Positions 13,720 to 26,917 of a DNA stretch of 64,000 bases are shown here, piece by piece. The stretch is from NCBI GenBank assembly GCA_013396755.1, contig VWZF01003192.1, forward strand, positions 793,483 to 857,482, read 5' to 3'. The notes beneath the pieces were generated by a model, which saw only the letters and a list, made by a program, of their open reading frames with translations, made no database searches and was not told the origin of the DNA. Source of the stretch: Sclerurus mexicanus. Its lineage: Eukaryota > Chordata > Aves > Passeriformes > Furnariidae. The position numbers and the translations under genes are program-made. Every line of letters starts with the position of its first letter. The stretch's first letter is position 1.

Positions 13720-13990
13720 GCGACACAGTGTAATGGATTAACTCAGAGAATTACTCTCTAGGCCAATGCAGCTGCCTCTGGGGTGAAATAGAGCAGTTAG
13801 TTAACCAGCAAGACTTCACAGCAAAGCTTGAGAAGGGCATGAAATGCTGAGATTTTATATCAGCTGCCCCAGTGAAATCTAAAATAATTCTGTCAGCTGT
13901 CAATGAAATTGTTTGATTTATACCCATGTATAAAATATAGCCTTAAAATGTCTCCAGTAGAAACTACATCAAAATGTTAACAATAGTTTG
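13720..13990. promoter_or_regulatory. Candidate conserved noncoding element with MEIS/TGIF-type site
   Basis: Contains TAATGGATTAACTC (about 13732), GTTAGTTAACCAGC (HNF1-like half sites, about 13796) and TGTCAGCTGTCA (13891-13902), one base from the TGIF/MEIS palindrome. AATGAAATTGTTTGATTTAT follows. It lies 150 bases right of the CTCF-like GC patch, so the two may form one regulatory block. Confidence 0.28.
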
Positions 13991-15649
13991 GCCAGAAAAT
14001 GGAGTCTAAGGCAATTTCTGGTGGGAATGCAAGTCACAGATGTATTTAAGCCAGCTGCATGCACTGGCTTAAACACATTACACATCACATATGCTCCTCT
14101 GGGTTGCACTCGGAGAGAGGATGCATGCAAACTATGCTACTACACTGAGAAGGTTATGGAACCCAAAATCAGACATGACAAAGCCCTCCTATCTCATCCC
14201 AACATCATGTGAGACTTGCATGTACTCACCCAAGTGGCATTTTCCTTTGCTGGTCTGGCTGGTTTTACCACAAAAGAATTATGATACCAGCAATTTGATA
14301 ATGGGGCTAGCGGGGGATTATTAAAAGTTTATATTTCCTGTGGTAAAATTCTATGATTCCATTTGCAGAATTGCTGTGATATTACTAGAACTGTCTACAG
14401 AAAAGACACTGAAATATAAAAACTTTGGCAATGCTTGGTTTTGCCTCTTCCTTAGAAGTTCATTGATTTGTTGCCTAGGGGCTTGCTGAAGAGCAGTACT
14501 CGGTCTCTCCACTTGTCTGGAAGTTAATTCTTCTTCATTCTGCCAAGTGCCTTTTCTCTTTCAAGCAACTCTCAGCACCATCCACGTTATTCTTCTCTTG
14601 CCTTGTGTGTGCTAATATCTACCCCTTGCTTCAGTAATCACTACCATGTTGATAGTAATGTATACATTTGTCTTCCTGTGATTATTTATTGTGCTGCAAA
14701 GCACTCTGTGTAGCAGTAGAGGATTCCTTCCTTTCCTGGATGAATAAGGTACCTCTTCAGTGATGTGCTAAAGGGACAATGCTGATCTGAAAACAAAGCT
14801 GCTTCATTCCAACATTGAAGCTGGACCTGTAGAGACCAATGTATGGCAAAAGCAAATGTAAAGCCCATTACATAAATCTTCCCTCAATAACAGTTTAGTC
14901 TGGCGTAGTGAAGGCTGAGAGAAATTCTATAAATACACCAGAACAGGAGAAAAAAAGAGGGGTACATACCAGGGAGGAGAACAACTGCTTAGACTAAAGG
15001 CAGCACTGGCACAGAGCAGATGGATATCATCTAGCCAGTAGTAACTGTAGCTGGTAATTAGAAGGTTCCTAACCATCAAAAGAGAGAGATTCTGGAGGAG
15101 AATCCCAGAAAACAATGATGTTTTTTGCTGTTTGGTTGGGGTTTTTTCCTACTTCTTGCTGTGAGACAGAACTCAGTAAGGTGGCATGTGGGGTTGTATT
15201 ATCTGATGTGCTGGCTGGGTTTGTACATGTTCTTCCTCCTGCAGCTCGCAGTGAGTGGAAGGGGTAGGGGAGAGAATAGCATGTTTGTAAACATCGGCAT
15301 CTTTGTAGTGAGAGTTCATCTGCTATGTTTTCATCCTTCCCATCCTTGGACTGTGGGGAAAGAAGTATGCCAGAGCTCTTTTTTTGTGTCCCTGTGGCAG
15401 AGGCAGGAAAAGTCACCCTGGGGAGTCTGTCCCTCTGCAAAGGACTGCGGAGTGGTCCTCCCTAGTGCTGGAGAGGACAGGCCTGGGCCAGAATGTCAGA
15501 TCCAGCAGCTCTAGGTCCTCCAAATCTGAGGTCTGTAGTAGGAGCCTATCTCCAATGACATCTTGTTGAATCTGAGTCACTTCTGCTCCTAATGCACAAC
15601 AGGCAGAAATGTATTCTCACACCCACTGCTCACCTGTGATTCTGTTTTT

Positions 15650-15770
15650 CTCTTTAGTAATTGTGCAAGTCACCTGATAATTCAGCTGAAAGCCCTTACG
15701 AGACATTACATAATGTCCTCGGAGAAACACTGTCTGCTGTAACATTGGAGAGATTATTATGTAAAACTTT
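15650..15770. promoter_or_regulatory. Candidate conserved noncoding element
   Basis: A non-repetitive stretch containing 'acctgataattcagctgaaa', 'gagacattacataatgtcc' (an inverted ACATTA/TAATGT pair) and 'agagattattatgtaaaac'. No coding frame. Motif-based suspicion only. Confidence 0.2.
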
Positions 15771-17689
15771 CTCTCTTTTTCTCAGTTGTTTGGTTTTGGG
15801 TGGGGAGTCAGGCTGGATTTCCACTTGGCTGAATGTAAAAGGTTTCAGGCTAACACTGGATTGCTCCCCTGTTTTATTCATCTCTGGAGACTGTGCTGGA
15901 ATTGCCTTAGCATCACAAGTGGAATGGGTTTGGCAGGGCTCTCTGGAGTCAAGGCAGCACACCTGGCTGCGATCGGAGGTGCGATCAGCTCAAGTGGTAA
16001 CACTTACTCAAGAAAGCCCCCAGCTCTAATGTGATGATTTAATTAGCATCACTGGACCAGATCCATGGGATGAAACCTTCCCCTAGTACTCCCTCTGGAC
16101 TGCAGAGCTTTCTGTATGCACAAGTAATGCTGAGGGGATCGTGCATTGCTTGCAAACATGAGCACGAGAGCTCTGGGCATGCCTCTGTTGAGCAGGATAA
16201 GTACAAGGAGGCAGATCTCAGCTTCCACTGGAACCTCTGCCTGTGACTTCTCTTCCCCAGGTGGCTGTTGAAGGCTTGAGCAGAAGGACTAGGTCACTCT
16301 CCTTTTTTGCTCAAGGCCCTGAGGCCCTGCCTACTCTAATGAATGGCCTGGGGGTGACATCGAACTCCCAAAAAGGTCTGCAGGAAGGTTAGAAGTGAAC
16401 ACCCAGTGCAGTGAGGTACCCAGCTGTCCCTCACACCCTGCTTCTATCAGCACCTTGGAAAATCTCCATCCCCAGCTGCTGGGTGGAGGGGAGCAAGCAG
16501 ACCTCTGCCAGCAGATTCCCCCAGCTGAGGAGTGACCAGGAGCTAAGGGCCATTCCCACCACCACATCACTGTGCAGGTGCTGCAGGAGCTGATCTCCAG
16601 CCCTGCTGGGACCTCCTGCCCGCTGTCCTGCCTGGCATCCAGCACAGCACAGCTCATCCACAGGGACCAGGAGCTCCATCAGGGCTGTGTTCAGGCAGCA
16701 CTCTTGATAAAGGAGTGGAAAGGAGAGCGGGGTGAGAGCCTTGAGTGATGTCCTGGATAGGCAACCTGCAGAGGGAGGGACTCTGCTCCCTGAGCACCCT
16801 CTGCCCCAGCACTGCCCCACACACGGTAGGGGGAAACTGCACCAAAGCTTGGGTCAAGGCATCTTATCAAGAACTGTTTTCCTTCCTTGTCCAGAAGTTC
16901 TGAATGGAAATACATTTTCTGAAATACCGCTTTTGGCTGCATATTTCAAAGCAGAATGAAAAATTTCGTTTCAGCTAGAAGTGTTCTCTTTGAACTGAGT
17001 TTTTGAGAGAACTTTTTCTTCTTGAAAACTGAGATTAAAGCAAGTTGTCAACTGCCTATCAAAAAGTGCAAAATACTAGGGTTTTTTTTAATTGCCCTGT
17101 TGAGGGAGAGGAAAAAAACAATGATTTGTAACAGTTATGTTTTTCAAAGGGAAATTTTTCCATTCAGAAAAATATCAAACAACTGTTTTCTTCTGCTTGT
17201 TCACATCTCTTTTTAAATTTTATTTTACTTTTCCCTCCTTAGTTGGGACACCATGTAACAACTGAGAATCCAGAAAGTCTTTTTTTTCCCCAAAAGTTTG
17301 CAAACCTCCTTGATGAGCAAGCTTCAGGCTTGTCATGAAACCTGAACCCAAGGAAGGTTTCCTGGCTTCAGCTTTCAGTCTGATGTTGCACATGGCTCTG
17401 GCTCAGAGGATTGCTTTAGTATTGGAGCAGGGATGGGAAATCCACTTGTGCAGAGGGAAAAAAGATGGAAAGTGTATGGGCTGCAGAGTGGAAAATCCAG
17501 CTGCAGGGCAGCCTCTCGGCCCTGCTCCTAAACCCTGGACCGGTGCTATGCTGCAGTTCTCACCAGCTTTGGCAGCCGAGCTGGATTGCTGTGGACCACC
17601 TTAAATGTTTTCCATGCCAGCTGAGCACAGAAAGCTGCTGAAATGGGTCTCTGCTGTGCAGTGCGCACTCTCTCTTAGCAATGCCCTCA

Positions 17690-17895
17690 TGGTGACTCAG
17701 TCCCATTCCCCGCTTCTTTTAACCCGCAGCAGGTCAAGAGTTTAACAAAGTGACTGGGGCTGGGAGCCAAGTCCCCAGAGTTGCAATCTGCAGCCAGAAT
17801 GCCAGCATCTGGAAAGCGTTTGTGACCAATAAAAAATGAATGTGCAGACTCCGCCAAAGCAGCAATCATTTGGCATTTCAAGCCCAGATCTTTAC
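17690..17895. promoter_or_regulatory. Candidate conserved noncoding element
   Basis: Unique sequence with GTCAAGAGTTTAACAAAGTG (a nuclear-receptor-like half site plus TCF-like CAAAG), GACCAATAAAAAATGAATG (reverse CCAAT-type core), and AGCAATCATTTGGC. No coding frame. Low confidence. Confidence 0.2.
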
Positions 17896-19980
17896 AAGAT
17901 GATTCTTCTGAGGCTTGGAAAGGCTTGCCCTAGTGTTTTCTAATAAAAACAGTTCTGGGCTGGGCCAATAGTCGGGTGAATAGTGCTGTGCGTCGCCACA
18001 TGGGAGACAGCCAGACGGGAATGGGAAGACACTGCTGGAGTCTAACCTCGGGCAGGCTGGGGCTGGCTCCCTCATGTCAGTGATGCTGTCGCTCAAGCTG
18101 GGCCAGGGCACCCTGAGTGCCACAACAGCTGCCACTCTGACCTAGGGCTGTGTTATCTGGTGCCGCAGGACTCCTGGGGAAGGGCACACGGAGGAGTGGT
18201 GGGTACACAACACCCTACTCTTCGGGCACGGAGCTCTTGGTCAGTTTGACAAGAGCTGCCTTAGACTAACCCCATGGATAAAGCAGCTTCCAGTATTCAG
18301 CAGGTACTTTTCCAGCTGGTGGAGCTTAAATATGCCAGGCTGTCTCTGCAGGGTACATTTGCATTCCCACCTTTTTGTCAGTTCTGACTGCAGGAGATCA
18401 GTGGAGTTGTAGGGAGCTGCTCCCAAGCCTTCTCAGGTACAGGCAGCTGCACAGACCCATGGCCAGACTTGAAAAGACCCAAGAGGTTTAGTGTATGTAC
18501 TTGGTACCTTGGAGTGGTACAAGCATGACAGGAAAATTCAAAACAGAGGGAGAATAATGTGACTGCTGCCATTGATAGTCCTTGCCAGCAGCTCATACTG
18601 CCATTGTTGACTGCATCTAAGAGACCTTCCCATTGCTTTCATGCTCTGTCCCTCAGGATGTGTTGAACTCAGCACCCTGCTCCTCCTAGCAATGCGCCGC
18701 AGTGGGATGGGTTTGTCCATATGCATGTTCGTTCCCTCAGCTGGATTCCTTCCTTTCTGCTGCTTTCTCTCCCCTCTCTGGAGTGACCATGACTGCCAGT
18801 CCCTCCCGTACAAGCCTCTAGGGCTGTTTGGACTCCAACCACCACACACCCTGAATTCCACTGTGAGGAGAAAACTGAAAATGAGTGGAAGTTTAGTAAC
18901 TGTCTTGCAAATTGCCAGAATGCTTTTGCTGGAGCTGAATGGGTGTTGTTCCTATGGGGTCATCCTTTTGACCACAGAACCAGTACAGTGCCATGGCTAA
19001 AGCAGTGCAGCTGTGGTGCAAGAAACCCCACAACTAAACCCCTCACTTTACTCTGCAGATAGTGAAAAGAGACACAGTTGGTTGTTCCCCTGATGGCTGA
19101 GCATGATTTGCAGAGGCAATGCCACCATAGAAGAGGAGGCTGGCATCTAAACTGTGGGATTCAAGAATGGGTGCAATACAGATGCCCCAGCTTCCTGAAT
19201 TTCATCCTGTCTTTGAGGGGCATCAAAAGTGATGATGGTGAGGGTGTGAAGAGGATGAGGAATTCTGTAAGTGAAGGAATTTTCTCTTACTCATTTACAT
19301 TTCAAACTGCAGATATTTGAAATGAGATCCTCGGGGACTGTCAGGGCTGTGCATACACTGCCATGTTACTAAGTTTGGTTTTGACTCAGCACCATTTGTT
19401 CTCACCTTGGTCCTGCTTGCACTGGGAAAATGACCCAGAGTTAGCCAGTGTCAGCTACTGCGTGTGCTTTTCCATATATTCACGAAGGGCAGCTGAGGGT
19501 GGCTGCTGCAGGGTAGGTAACAACAGAATCATTTGAAGAGATGTTACTGGTCTGGGTCAACCTACAGTATTGCTAAAATCCCCCCTTGTGTTGCTAGTCT
19601 TGGCAGGATTAACAAAACACAACCAACCCTCCCCCCCCAACACCTTTTGCTTTGAGCTTGTATCACACATGCAAAATCCCTCCAAAGAAAACTCTGCCAA
19701 ATCTACTTAATTACCCCTGGTTTAGAAACTTTAGATTGGGCAAAGCTGGCTTTAAAAGTTGAGTGACTCTTGGCCAAAACCATCCTGATTCAAATTTCAG
19801 AACGAAGAGAAATCCAGAGACATACTTAGTTTTGCTTTGGGACATTTCTTGGAATCCTAAAGTTATTGTCACTTGCTCCCATAGTCAGTAAAAAACAGCC
19901 TTTGGGAGATGGCTGATTCATATCAGCCACGTTCTCTAGAGGTGCCAGTTCTTTTCCCTTTTGTTATTTTTAATGTGGGA

Positions 19981-20098
19981 TGTTTTTTTGGTGGTGTTTG
20001 TTTGGTTTGGTTTTTTTGTCTGGTGGGTTTTTGTTGTGGTGGTGGGGGGGTTTTGTTTGGCTTTTTTTTTGTTGTTTTCTTGTTTTCTTTTGTGAGAG
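19981..20098 (+). repeat. G/T-only low-complexity tract
   Basis: About 118 bases made almost entirely of T and G, including T7-T9 runs and a G7 run at 20044-20050. Only a few C residues interrupt it. The 'ORFs' across it are composition artefacts rich in Phe, Gly, Trp and Val. Confidence 0.85.
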
Positions 20099-23000
20099 GT
20101 GCCTTATTACCCCTAATAAGAGATTACTTGGAGTTTGCAAAATAAATCTTGTGACTACTCAGCACTTTCCAAGCATCCTGGAACACTACTCCTATTTCCT
20201 CTAGATGGAGATGGCCTGGTCTCCTTGCTTCTGTCATCCACAAAGCAGTTTCCTCACAGGATTAAAAATGTTCCACTTCCTACAGATGCTCAGATATGCT
20301 GGACTGGGGCTGTGTTAACCCCAGCAGTGCTGCTACGCAGACGGGGCCTCTTGAGCCTCCCAGTGATTAGAAGCTGCTTTGTTAATGCCCCAGCCACCCC
20401 TGGGAGGTAGCAGGGTCTGGGCTGGTAGATCCAGAATTAAAGGGTAAGGAGTTACAGGGTTGTGGCATGTTCTGGGCAGTGCAGCAAGCATTGGTTTGGA
20501 TGCTGCATCTGTAGGATGGCAGCTGGAAGGCCTGAGGTGTGGAGGCAGGTGACAGTGTGGACAGGGGGATGCAGGGGAGCTGTGCAGTAATGCAGAATGT
20601 GCATCTCGGGAGGTGGGCACTGAGCAGGTCATGTGTGCACAGCACAAGGGGACAGTGCCATATGAATGAGATGGCTCTTCTTGTGATGATCTTGGGGCTG
20701 GAAATAAATCTTGCACCATTTTGATTTCTGGAGGTTGTTGCCCCATTTTCCTCTGTCCTGCCTCTCTGACAGTGAAGGGTTAAATCCCACTTCTCCCATG
20801 TGCCTGCTGATGAACTGTGAATATGCAGCCAGGACCTGTTTCACGCATATGTCCCTTTCTATAATCCAATCTTCTCCACTGTGGCACAGACCTGGAGGCT
20901 CTTCTGCGGGCAGGTCTGCTGCCATGGGATAAGAAGCAGTAGATTGATTTACATAATCATATATGCAAATAAAGCAAATTGGGTTCCTTCCATTCATCTT
21001 TGGTTTTAAGGGGACTCTTTCCATGGGCTGAGAGCAAAGGGATTTGAAAGGATGGTTTTCTTTGGAGCTCTCAGAACAGCACTGCTCTTACCAGCCCTGT
21101 ACAGCCCGATGGGTGTAAATGATTAATTGTGCAAACCCACCTGATAGCCCAGCCTATGCAAATGCACCCGTACCCTCTAGGCCTACATCATCTGTTCCCT
21201 CTACTGGAAGTGTGGACTGCATCCTTATGCAGGAAATGAAAGAAACTCCATCTCCAAGGAACAAAGGGAATTCATCTCTTCATCTGGTGGAACATTTAAA
21301 AGATGTTAAGAGCAGCAACAGCCTCACACCTGTGGCAAACCAGATGAGTGCTGGTGGAGACACGTGGGGAGGTCATTTCAATGTGTGCCCTTAGAAAGGC
21401 TACAGAGAGTAAATCAGAGCTTGGCGGTGTCTGTCAGCACTTGGAATGAGCACTGCAAACATTTGTGCTTCTGCTTGGTTTAGTTTCCCTTAGTCCTGTG
21501 TGCGGATGCTGGCCAGCCTGGTGTGGGCTCCAGGAAAACTCCAGGAAAGAGTGGTGTGAGCCACCCATGACAAATTCATTGATGAGTTCAGTGATCTTTT
21601 TCCAGCAGTGACCCATGTAGGAGGTCCTGGGGAAAACTCCACAAGGAATGAGGCAAACGAGGTACCTGTTAAGGCAGTACCTGTTCTTGACTTGTGAGGC
21701 TACAACAGGTACCAGCAGCATCGCACATTTTAGCCTGGCTGATGGAGGGCTCTAAACATCTAATGATGGAAAGATTAAATGTTTAATCAAATTTCTTTAA
21801 TCCTTAAAAAAAACCCTCAAATGAGTAAGCTATTCATCTCTGTCTTGCAACAGTAGGACTAGAGGTAAATTGGATGTGATAATTAAACATTGAATAAAAA
21901 ATGATGACATTTTGTCAATTTTAAGTGCTTTGTCTTTGAAATCCTACTGACTTTAAGGGAATGTGTATCTTGCTGCACTGTTCTGCCTGAGTGATGAACT
22001 CTTACTTGAACATACATGGAACTTTCCAATTTGCTTTAAAGCTTTAGATGAGGGAAATATGGCCAGGTGCTCTAGCTAAATGCCACAGACTAAGGATTAA
22101 AAACAAACTCAAGCTGGGTGCTGTTGACTCTTTTGTCCATTACAAATTCTGATGGCATGAAGCACAACAGTGGACATTCAGAAGTAGGTAAAGCTGTGTC
22201 TTTAGCTTTAGGCAGTCTCCTCAGTGAGGGAAAATTATTGTTCATGTAAGGCTGCTAAGCAGCTCCATCATCCTGGAGTGCAGAGGTGCAGATTCCAAGC
22301 TGCTCTGGAGGTCCCATGGCAGTGCAGTGGCCCTTGTCATACTCTGTTGCCCAGAGGCTGGCAGAGCTCTGTAAACAGCTACTGCCACATCCACTATGCC
22401 AAGGGCAGGCAGAGGGAATGTAAAACGCTGACTGCATTGCTTTGGTGGTAGTAGGAGATTCCCTCTGACGTCTAGTTAAGTCACCTCTGCAGGCTCTTTA
22501 CCCCTGGAGCAACATGAAGTTGCCATAGATAGGATCAGAGCTGGCTCATTAGGAGTGTGTGAGCTGTTCCTGCCTTGCACGGTCTGTTGCAACCATCAGG
22601 TCTCAGTTCTCCTAACCCAGTGTCTACTGCAGAGGACTGACAGCATCACCTACACCACCAGGACCGACTCAGAAGAGCAAAGATCTTGTGGGTCTTCTAA
22701 GAATTAGCTGGTGCTGAGGAGAAATACATCTCCTCAGCATTCATCCCTGAGAAGTGTTGACACAGACAGTGAGGAAGTTGTGTCCAGCTTTTGCAACTAT
22801 AATGCTCATACAGCAGTCATATGGAGGGTATTGTGCGTTTTCTGAGGCTTAATCCCAAAATGAAGCTGAGTGCAGTGTTTCTCCTTGGAAACACTGCTCC
22901 TGTTAGCAGTTGATCTGAGTTCAGGCTCTGATGCTCAAGAGATTGGTCCTTATTACTGAGATGTGTTGAATTTTTATAGCATTTTGCAGCACCAGTGCAC

Positions 23001-23584
23001 ACTGGGTAGAACTAGTTAAGTCGGGCTCTGCTTGAATTGGTGCATCACAGACAAGAAACTAGTCCAGTCTCTTCTTGACTACGAGTAGATAAACTCAGGA
23101 GGTATCTGGCACCTGAGGCAGGAAGAGGTGGGGATTAAGGGAGGGCCAGTGGCTTTTTTCCTTGAAAGGTGAGCTTTTGAAAGTTAAGCTCAATTTGCAT
23201 GTCAGGCAGAAACTGGGTGTGTCTGACACAGCCTGTCCTGTGGTCTCATGGAGAGTCTGGGTTTGGAAAGCAGGGGCTGCAGCAGCTTTTGAAAGTGCTC
23301 ATCCATGTAATTTGATTCTGTGCTTTGCTTCTACACTCAGTAAGGAAGCCTTTGCCATCTCTTGATGCTTATCCCGACGATAAGCCTGATGTGGACTGCA
23401 GGTGTCACCCAGCATCCAGTTTCTTAATTCTGACCAAATCCCCGTTGGATGGATGGGAGGCACATTGACCAGCTCTGCTTTTACATGCCCAAGTATTTGC
23501 CATAGCAGAGAATCTTGCAAGTGTGAGTGTGTGTATTTATAGGGAGGCAGATGTAAACCACATTTGTCCTGTGTTTCTGGCAAA

Positions 23585-23700
23585 GAGAGAGCGTGAAATA
23601 TTTGTGACCCGAGTCATTGGCTTTCCTGCCATTTGTATAAAAATTTCCAGATGTGATTGTTGATGCCTCACCTGGGAGCAATTAAAGAAAGAAGGGGTAT
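23585..23700. promoter_or_regulatory. Candidate conserved noncoding element
   Basis: Unique, non-repetitive sequence with 'gcgtgaaatatttgtgaccc', 'ccatttgtataaaaatttcc' and 'agatgtgattgttgatgcc'. E-box-like CANNTG sites (CATTTG at 23631, CAGATG on the same strand) are spaced closely. Low confidence. Confidence 0.2.
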
Positions 23701-23735
23701 CCAGAACCAACTGTGTTCATGTGGATACTTGACTT

Positions 23736-23759
23736 GTTTGTGTGTGCGTGCGTGTGTGC
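23736..23759 (+). repeat. Imperfect (GT)/(GC) dinucleotide repeat
   Basis: A GT run with GC interruptions (GTGCGTGCGTGTGTGC). Confidence 0.75.
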
Positions 23760-26700
23760 ATCCCTGTTGCAATGTGTGTGTTTTAAAGTAAAGCAGAATT
23801 TTAGTTCAAAGAACTTGTGTTCTCTCCTACTGTCTTCCTTTTGTGTGTTATCCTTTTCCCCTCACATTGTCCCTGTCCTACAACCAGGATCAATCTGGAT
23901 TTCTTAGATACTTTCTCTCCTCATCCTCATCCTCACACCTTTTCTGTTATACCTCCCACTTGTGGCTCACCTTGGTCACTGTGCTCTTCCACACAGACAT
24001 GGCAAGTTCCCTGAAGAAGATTCCTGAATACTATAAACTTCTAGGAAGACAGTGTGAAATCTCTAGTTACACAGCAGCAACTAACCACGGCAGGGTCCAG
24101 CACAGTGTTTGGGCTGCTCACCTCCACGTGAGCTCTGTTCTCTGGTCTGTCTCCTGCCCTCACTTTTTTCACCTACTACTTCAGCCTGCTGGCTCCATAT
24201 TAGACTGTGCCTGGAGATTAAACTCCCAGCTCTCCTCTCTTCCAGGCTGTGTCCACAAGAACTGCCTCCTGACCAACTGTTTTGGCTCCATTTTCTTCAC
24301 TTTACTAAGGACTGGAGAGTTCTATCCCTGTTGTTTATTTTCTGTTGAGTTTCTCCGTATGTTTTTGTCTCTCCCCACAGTCCTCCCTGAGTGTATTTAC
24401 CAAGCTGCCTCCCTGCCTTAGTCATACTCTGCTGGAAAACAAATCTGAAGTCATCCAATCTTCTTCACTTCTTTTATTGTTGTTTTTGCAAGGAGAGTTC
24501 AAACAAACAAACCCCCCCCAACATCTGGTGCCTTTCAGGAGACTTAAATTCATGGCCTGAATGAGTATGTGGAAGGAAGGACAGGATGGGAATCCAACTA
24601 ACTTGCAAAAACTAAGCATGGACCCAAAGGCACAGACTTAGAATTCTAATTCAAAGTATCCAAGAACAAAATTGGTACTTTTCTGCTCATCAGTCATTCC
24701 CTTTACCTATGATCAAAACCAGTTTCTGTGCTTCCCTCCATGCCTGCTGGTGTCACCCACTTCACTGTGTGGGCACAAGGCCTCTCCTGTGCAATCATTT
24801 ATTCTGAAAGGGAAAGAATGCAGCAGGATTCTTTGGACAAAAGGTCTAGAACCAGAACTGAGGGGCTGTTCCTGTGTAAACCCAGTGTGGCAAGTATCAT
24901 GTTCAAAGTGAACTTTACTTTCTTCAGTCTCATTTTTTAGCATCAACCAGATGGATTTGGTTATGATTGTTTCTTTTAAACACAGAGGATAATTAAAATA
25001 CAATTGTGAATGCCAGTGTATGTTTCACACAGTCATTTGTTCATTAACAAGATATTTCCAGGGTAGTTTTGTTTTAGCTCTAGACTTTCAGGTAGGATTT
25101 TATTCCTCTAGCAACAGATTTTCACAGCTAGACTAGAATTGACAGTCTTAGTAGATTACATGTTAAAACAGGACTATAATTCAAGTGTAGATTTATCTTT
25201 TCTGTGTCTGTTGGGAAGAGAGATATGCATACTCTAACCAGCCGATTATAGTCTTTCTAAAAGGGTTATTTTTATTTACATGGAATATAGCAAAGGGAAA
25301 TGATTTGCTGTATTGTTGTGCCCTGAAAAACATCTTGAACAGTTAAAATTGTTGTGCTTAATATTTTACAATCTCAAAAAGGGACACGCACGTTCAGACA
25401 GTAAGGCCAAGGCTGTCAGCTGCACAGTGAAGCCTTTAGGTGTATCTATAGTGGCATTGTTCTCTCCCACTGTTCTGGCTGGCATTGGGTGTAAGCCTCT
25501 CAGACTTTGCCCATCGGTTCACGCTGGCACCTCCAACCCTTGACCCAGGCAACTCTCTGCAGTATGGAAAGGTGTATTTTAACTCCATTGCATGTCAGGT
25601 GCTCCAGCTGCCTAGTGGTGAGTCTCTCACTCTCCTGTGTGCAAGCAAGTAAAAAAAAAAAATAAAAAATGCAGTGCTAGAATATTACCCTTTCTGCTCT
25701 GCTTCCTTGCAAACATTCCAGCTACCCCGGGCTTTATACTCTGTGGGGTGAGCTACATGCAGCTACTCTGGAGAGGAAGGGTAAAGATAAACTGCAGCAG
25801 TGAGTTTAGCAGTGCATCACCCAGGTTATCCCAGCTTCCTGCACGGTGCCAGAATTTCCCTGAGCTGGCTCTTTGATGCTTGGCCTCTTTGTCTTTAACC
25901 CTAGAAAGACCAGAGCGGTGTTTTCCACCCTTCCATGTGCTATGAGCCTCTCAGAGGAGGGGGTGGGCCAACAGTGCCCACAGGGCAAGTGTGGAAGGAA
26001 TGAGGGTGGGCAGCTGGAAGCCAGGGGGATGGGACACTGGCTGCTCTTGGTGCAGAGCACTGTGATGGCCCCAGGGCACTGCAGGAAGACTGGGGTTAGA
26101 GGGAAGCTGTCCAAAACTGATCCAATGGAAGACAGAAGTGGGTGAGGAAGATTCATGGCTACATTAGAGCAGGGGAGTGGAGTGCTAACATACTGGTGGC
26201 ATGATCGGGTATCTGGCAGCGTTTCTTTGCAGTGAGGCCAAGCTGAATATTCTGCTGCATAAATGATTCCTTGCTTTGCAGGGGAATTTCTGCCAAATCC
26301 CTTCCCCTTCTGGCTCCCAGGTTTGGGTGTCTTGCTCAAGTCATGGGGCTTCCAACCAGTTTCCTGGCTGCTGCAGACTAAGGTGGTGCCAGTACTTCTA
26401 AAAACAGCCTGTGCGCTCTCCTCCTCCTCTTCACTTTGGTGAATTCCTGCCTCCTCTCTTTCAAACAATGCTTATTCAGCTTTCCTTACTAGGCTCTCGC
26501 CCACTCCGCAGCATACCGAGTCCTGACCTGAGGAGTGGAGTAGGTAATGCAGGAGGGGCAATTTTAGGAAATATTCAGCCTCCCCTGCTATTATGAGACA
26601 GGTCTGACTGCTCTGAGCTGCTTTCTACCTTCAGCACTTGCTTGTTTGTCCCAGCAGTGCTTAAATGAACTCTTTTAAAGCTTTGTGGGTTTTATTCTTA

Positions 26701-26917
26701 TCTGAAGGGAAACTTGCATAGTTGAAGATCTGGCCCAGTTTCTGTGTGCTTTTATCAACACTCGGCTGTGCTTTAAACTGTAAGGACTGGGGGGACAAAG
26801 ACTCCCCCAGGTAGAGAGCATCCACGGATGGGTGCAGGCATGGAGGGTGTGAGGGCAAGGGAACCTCAGTGGTGGCTGCAAGGAGGGAAGAAGGGCTTGT
26901 GCCCCTCTATAGCAGGG

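Larger units (their letters stand above)
13991..19980. other. No gene recognised (candidate elements listed separately)
   Basis: No frame resembles a protein. The densely overlapping frames at 16331-16942 reflect G+C-rich composition. Confidence 0.5.
20099..26917. other. No gene recognised
   Basis: Includes the longest non-HIC2 frames, 220 codons at 25806-26468 minus and 192 codons at 23843-24421 plus. Neither shows a domain, a repeat of known type or a recognisable relative. Confidence 0.5.

Noticed and set aside
14346..14366. 'attctatgattcc' as a CR1 terminal repeat
   Set aside because: Only one and a half units and no CR1 sequence before it.
19981..20098. Hydrophobic Phe/Trp/Gly-rich ORFs suggesting a membrane peptide
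   Set aside because: Encoded by a G/T-only low-complexity tract.
23843..24421. 192-codon plus-strand frame rich in Cys, Leu and Ser
   Set aside because: Composition reflects pyrimidine-rich DNA; no domain or relative recognised.
25806..26468. 220-codon minus-strand frame
   Set aside because: No domain, low-complexity acid and Pro/Ser stretches, and no recognisable relative. Length alone is compatible with chance in 64 kb.
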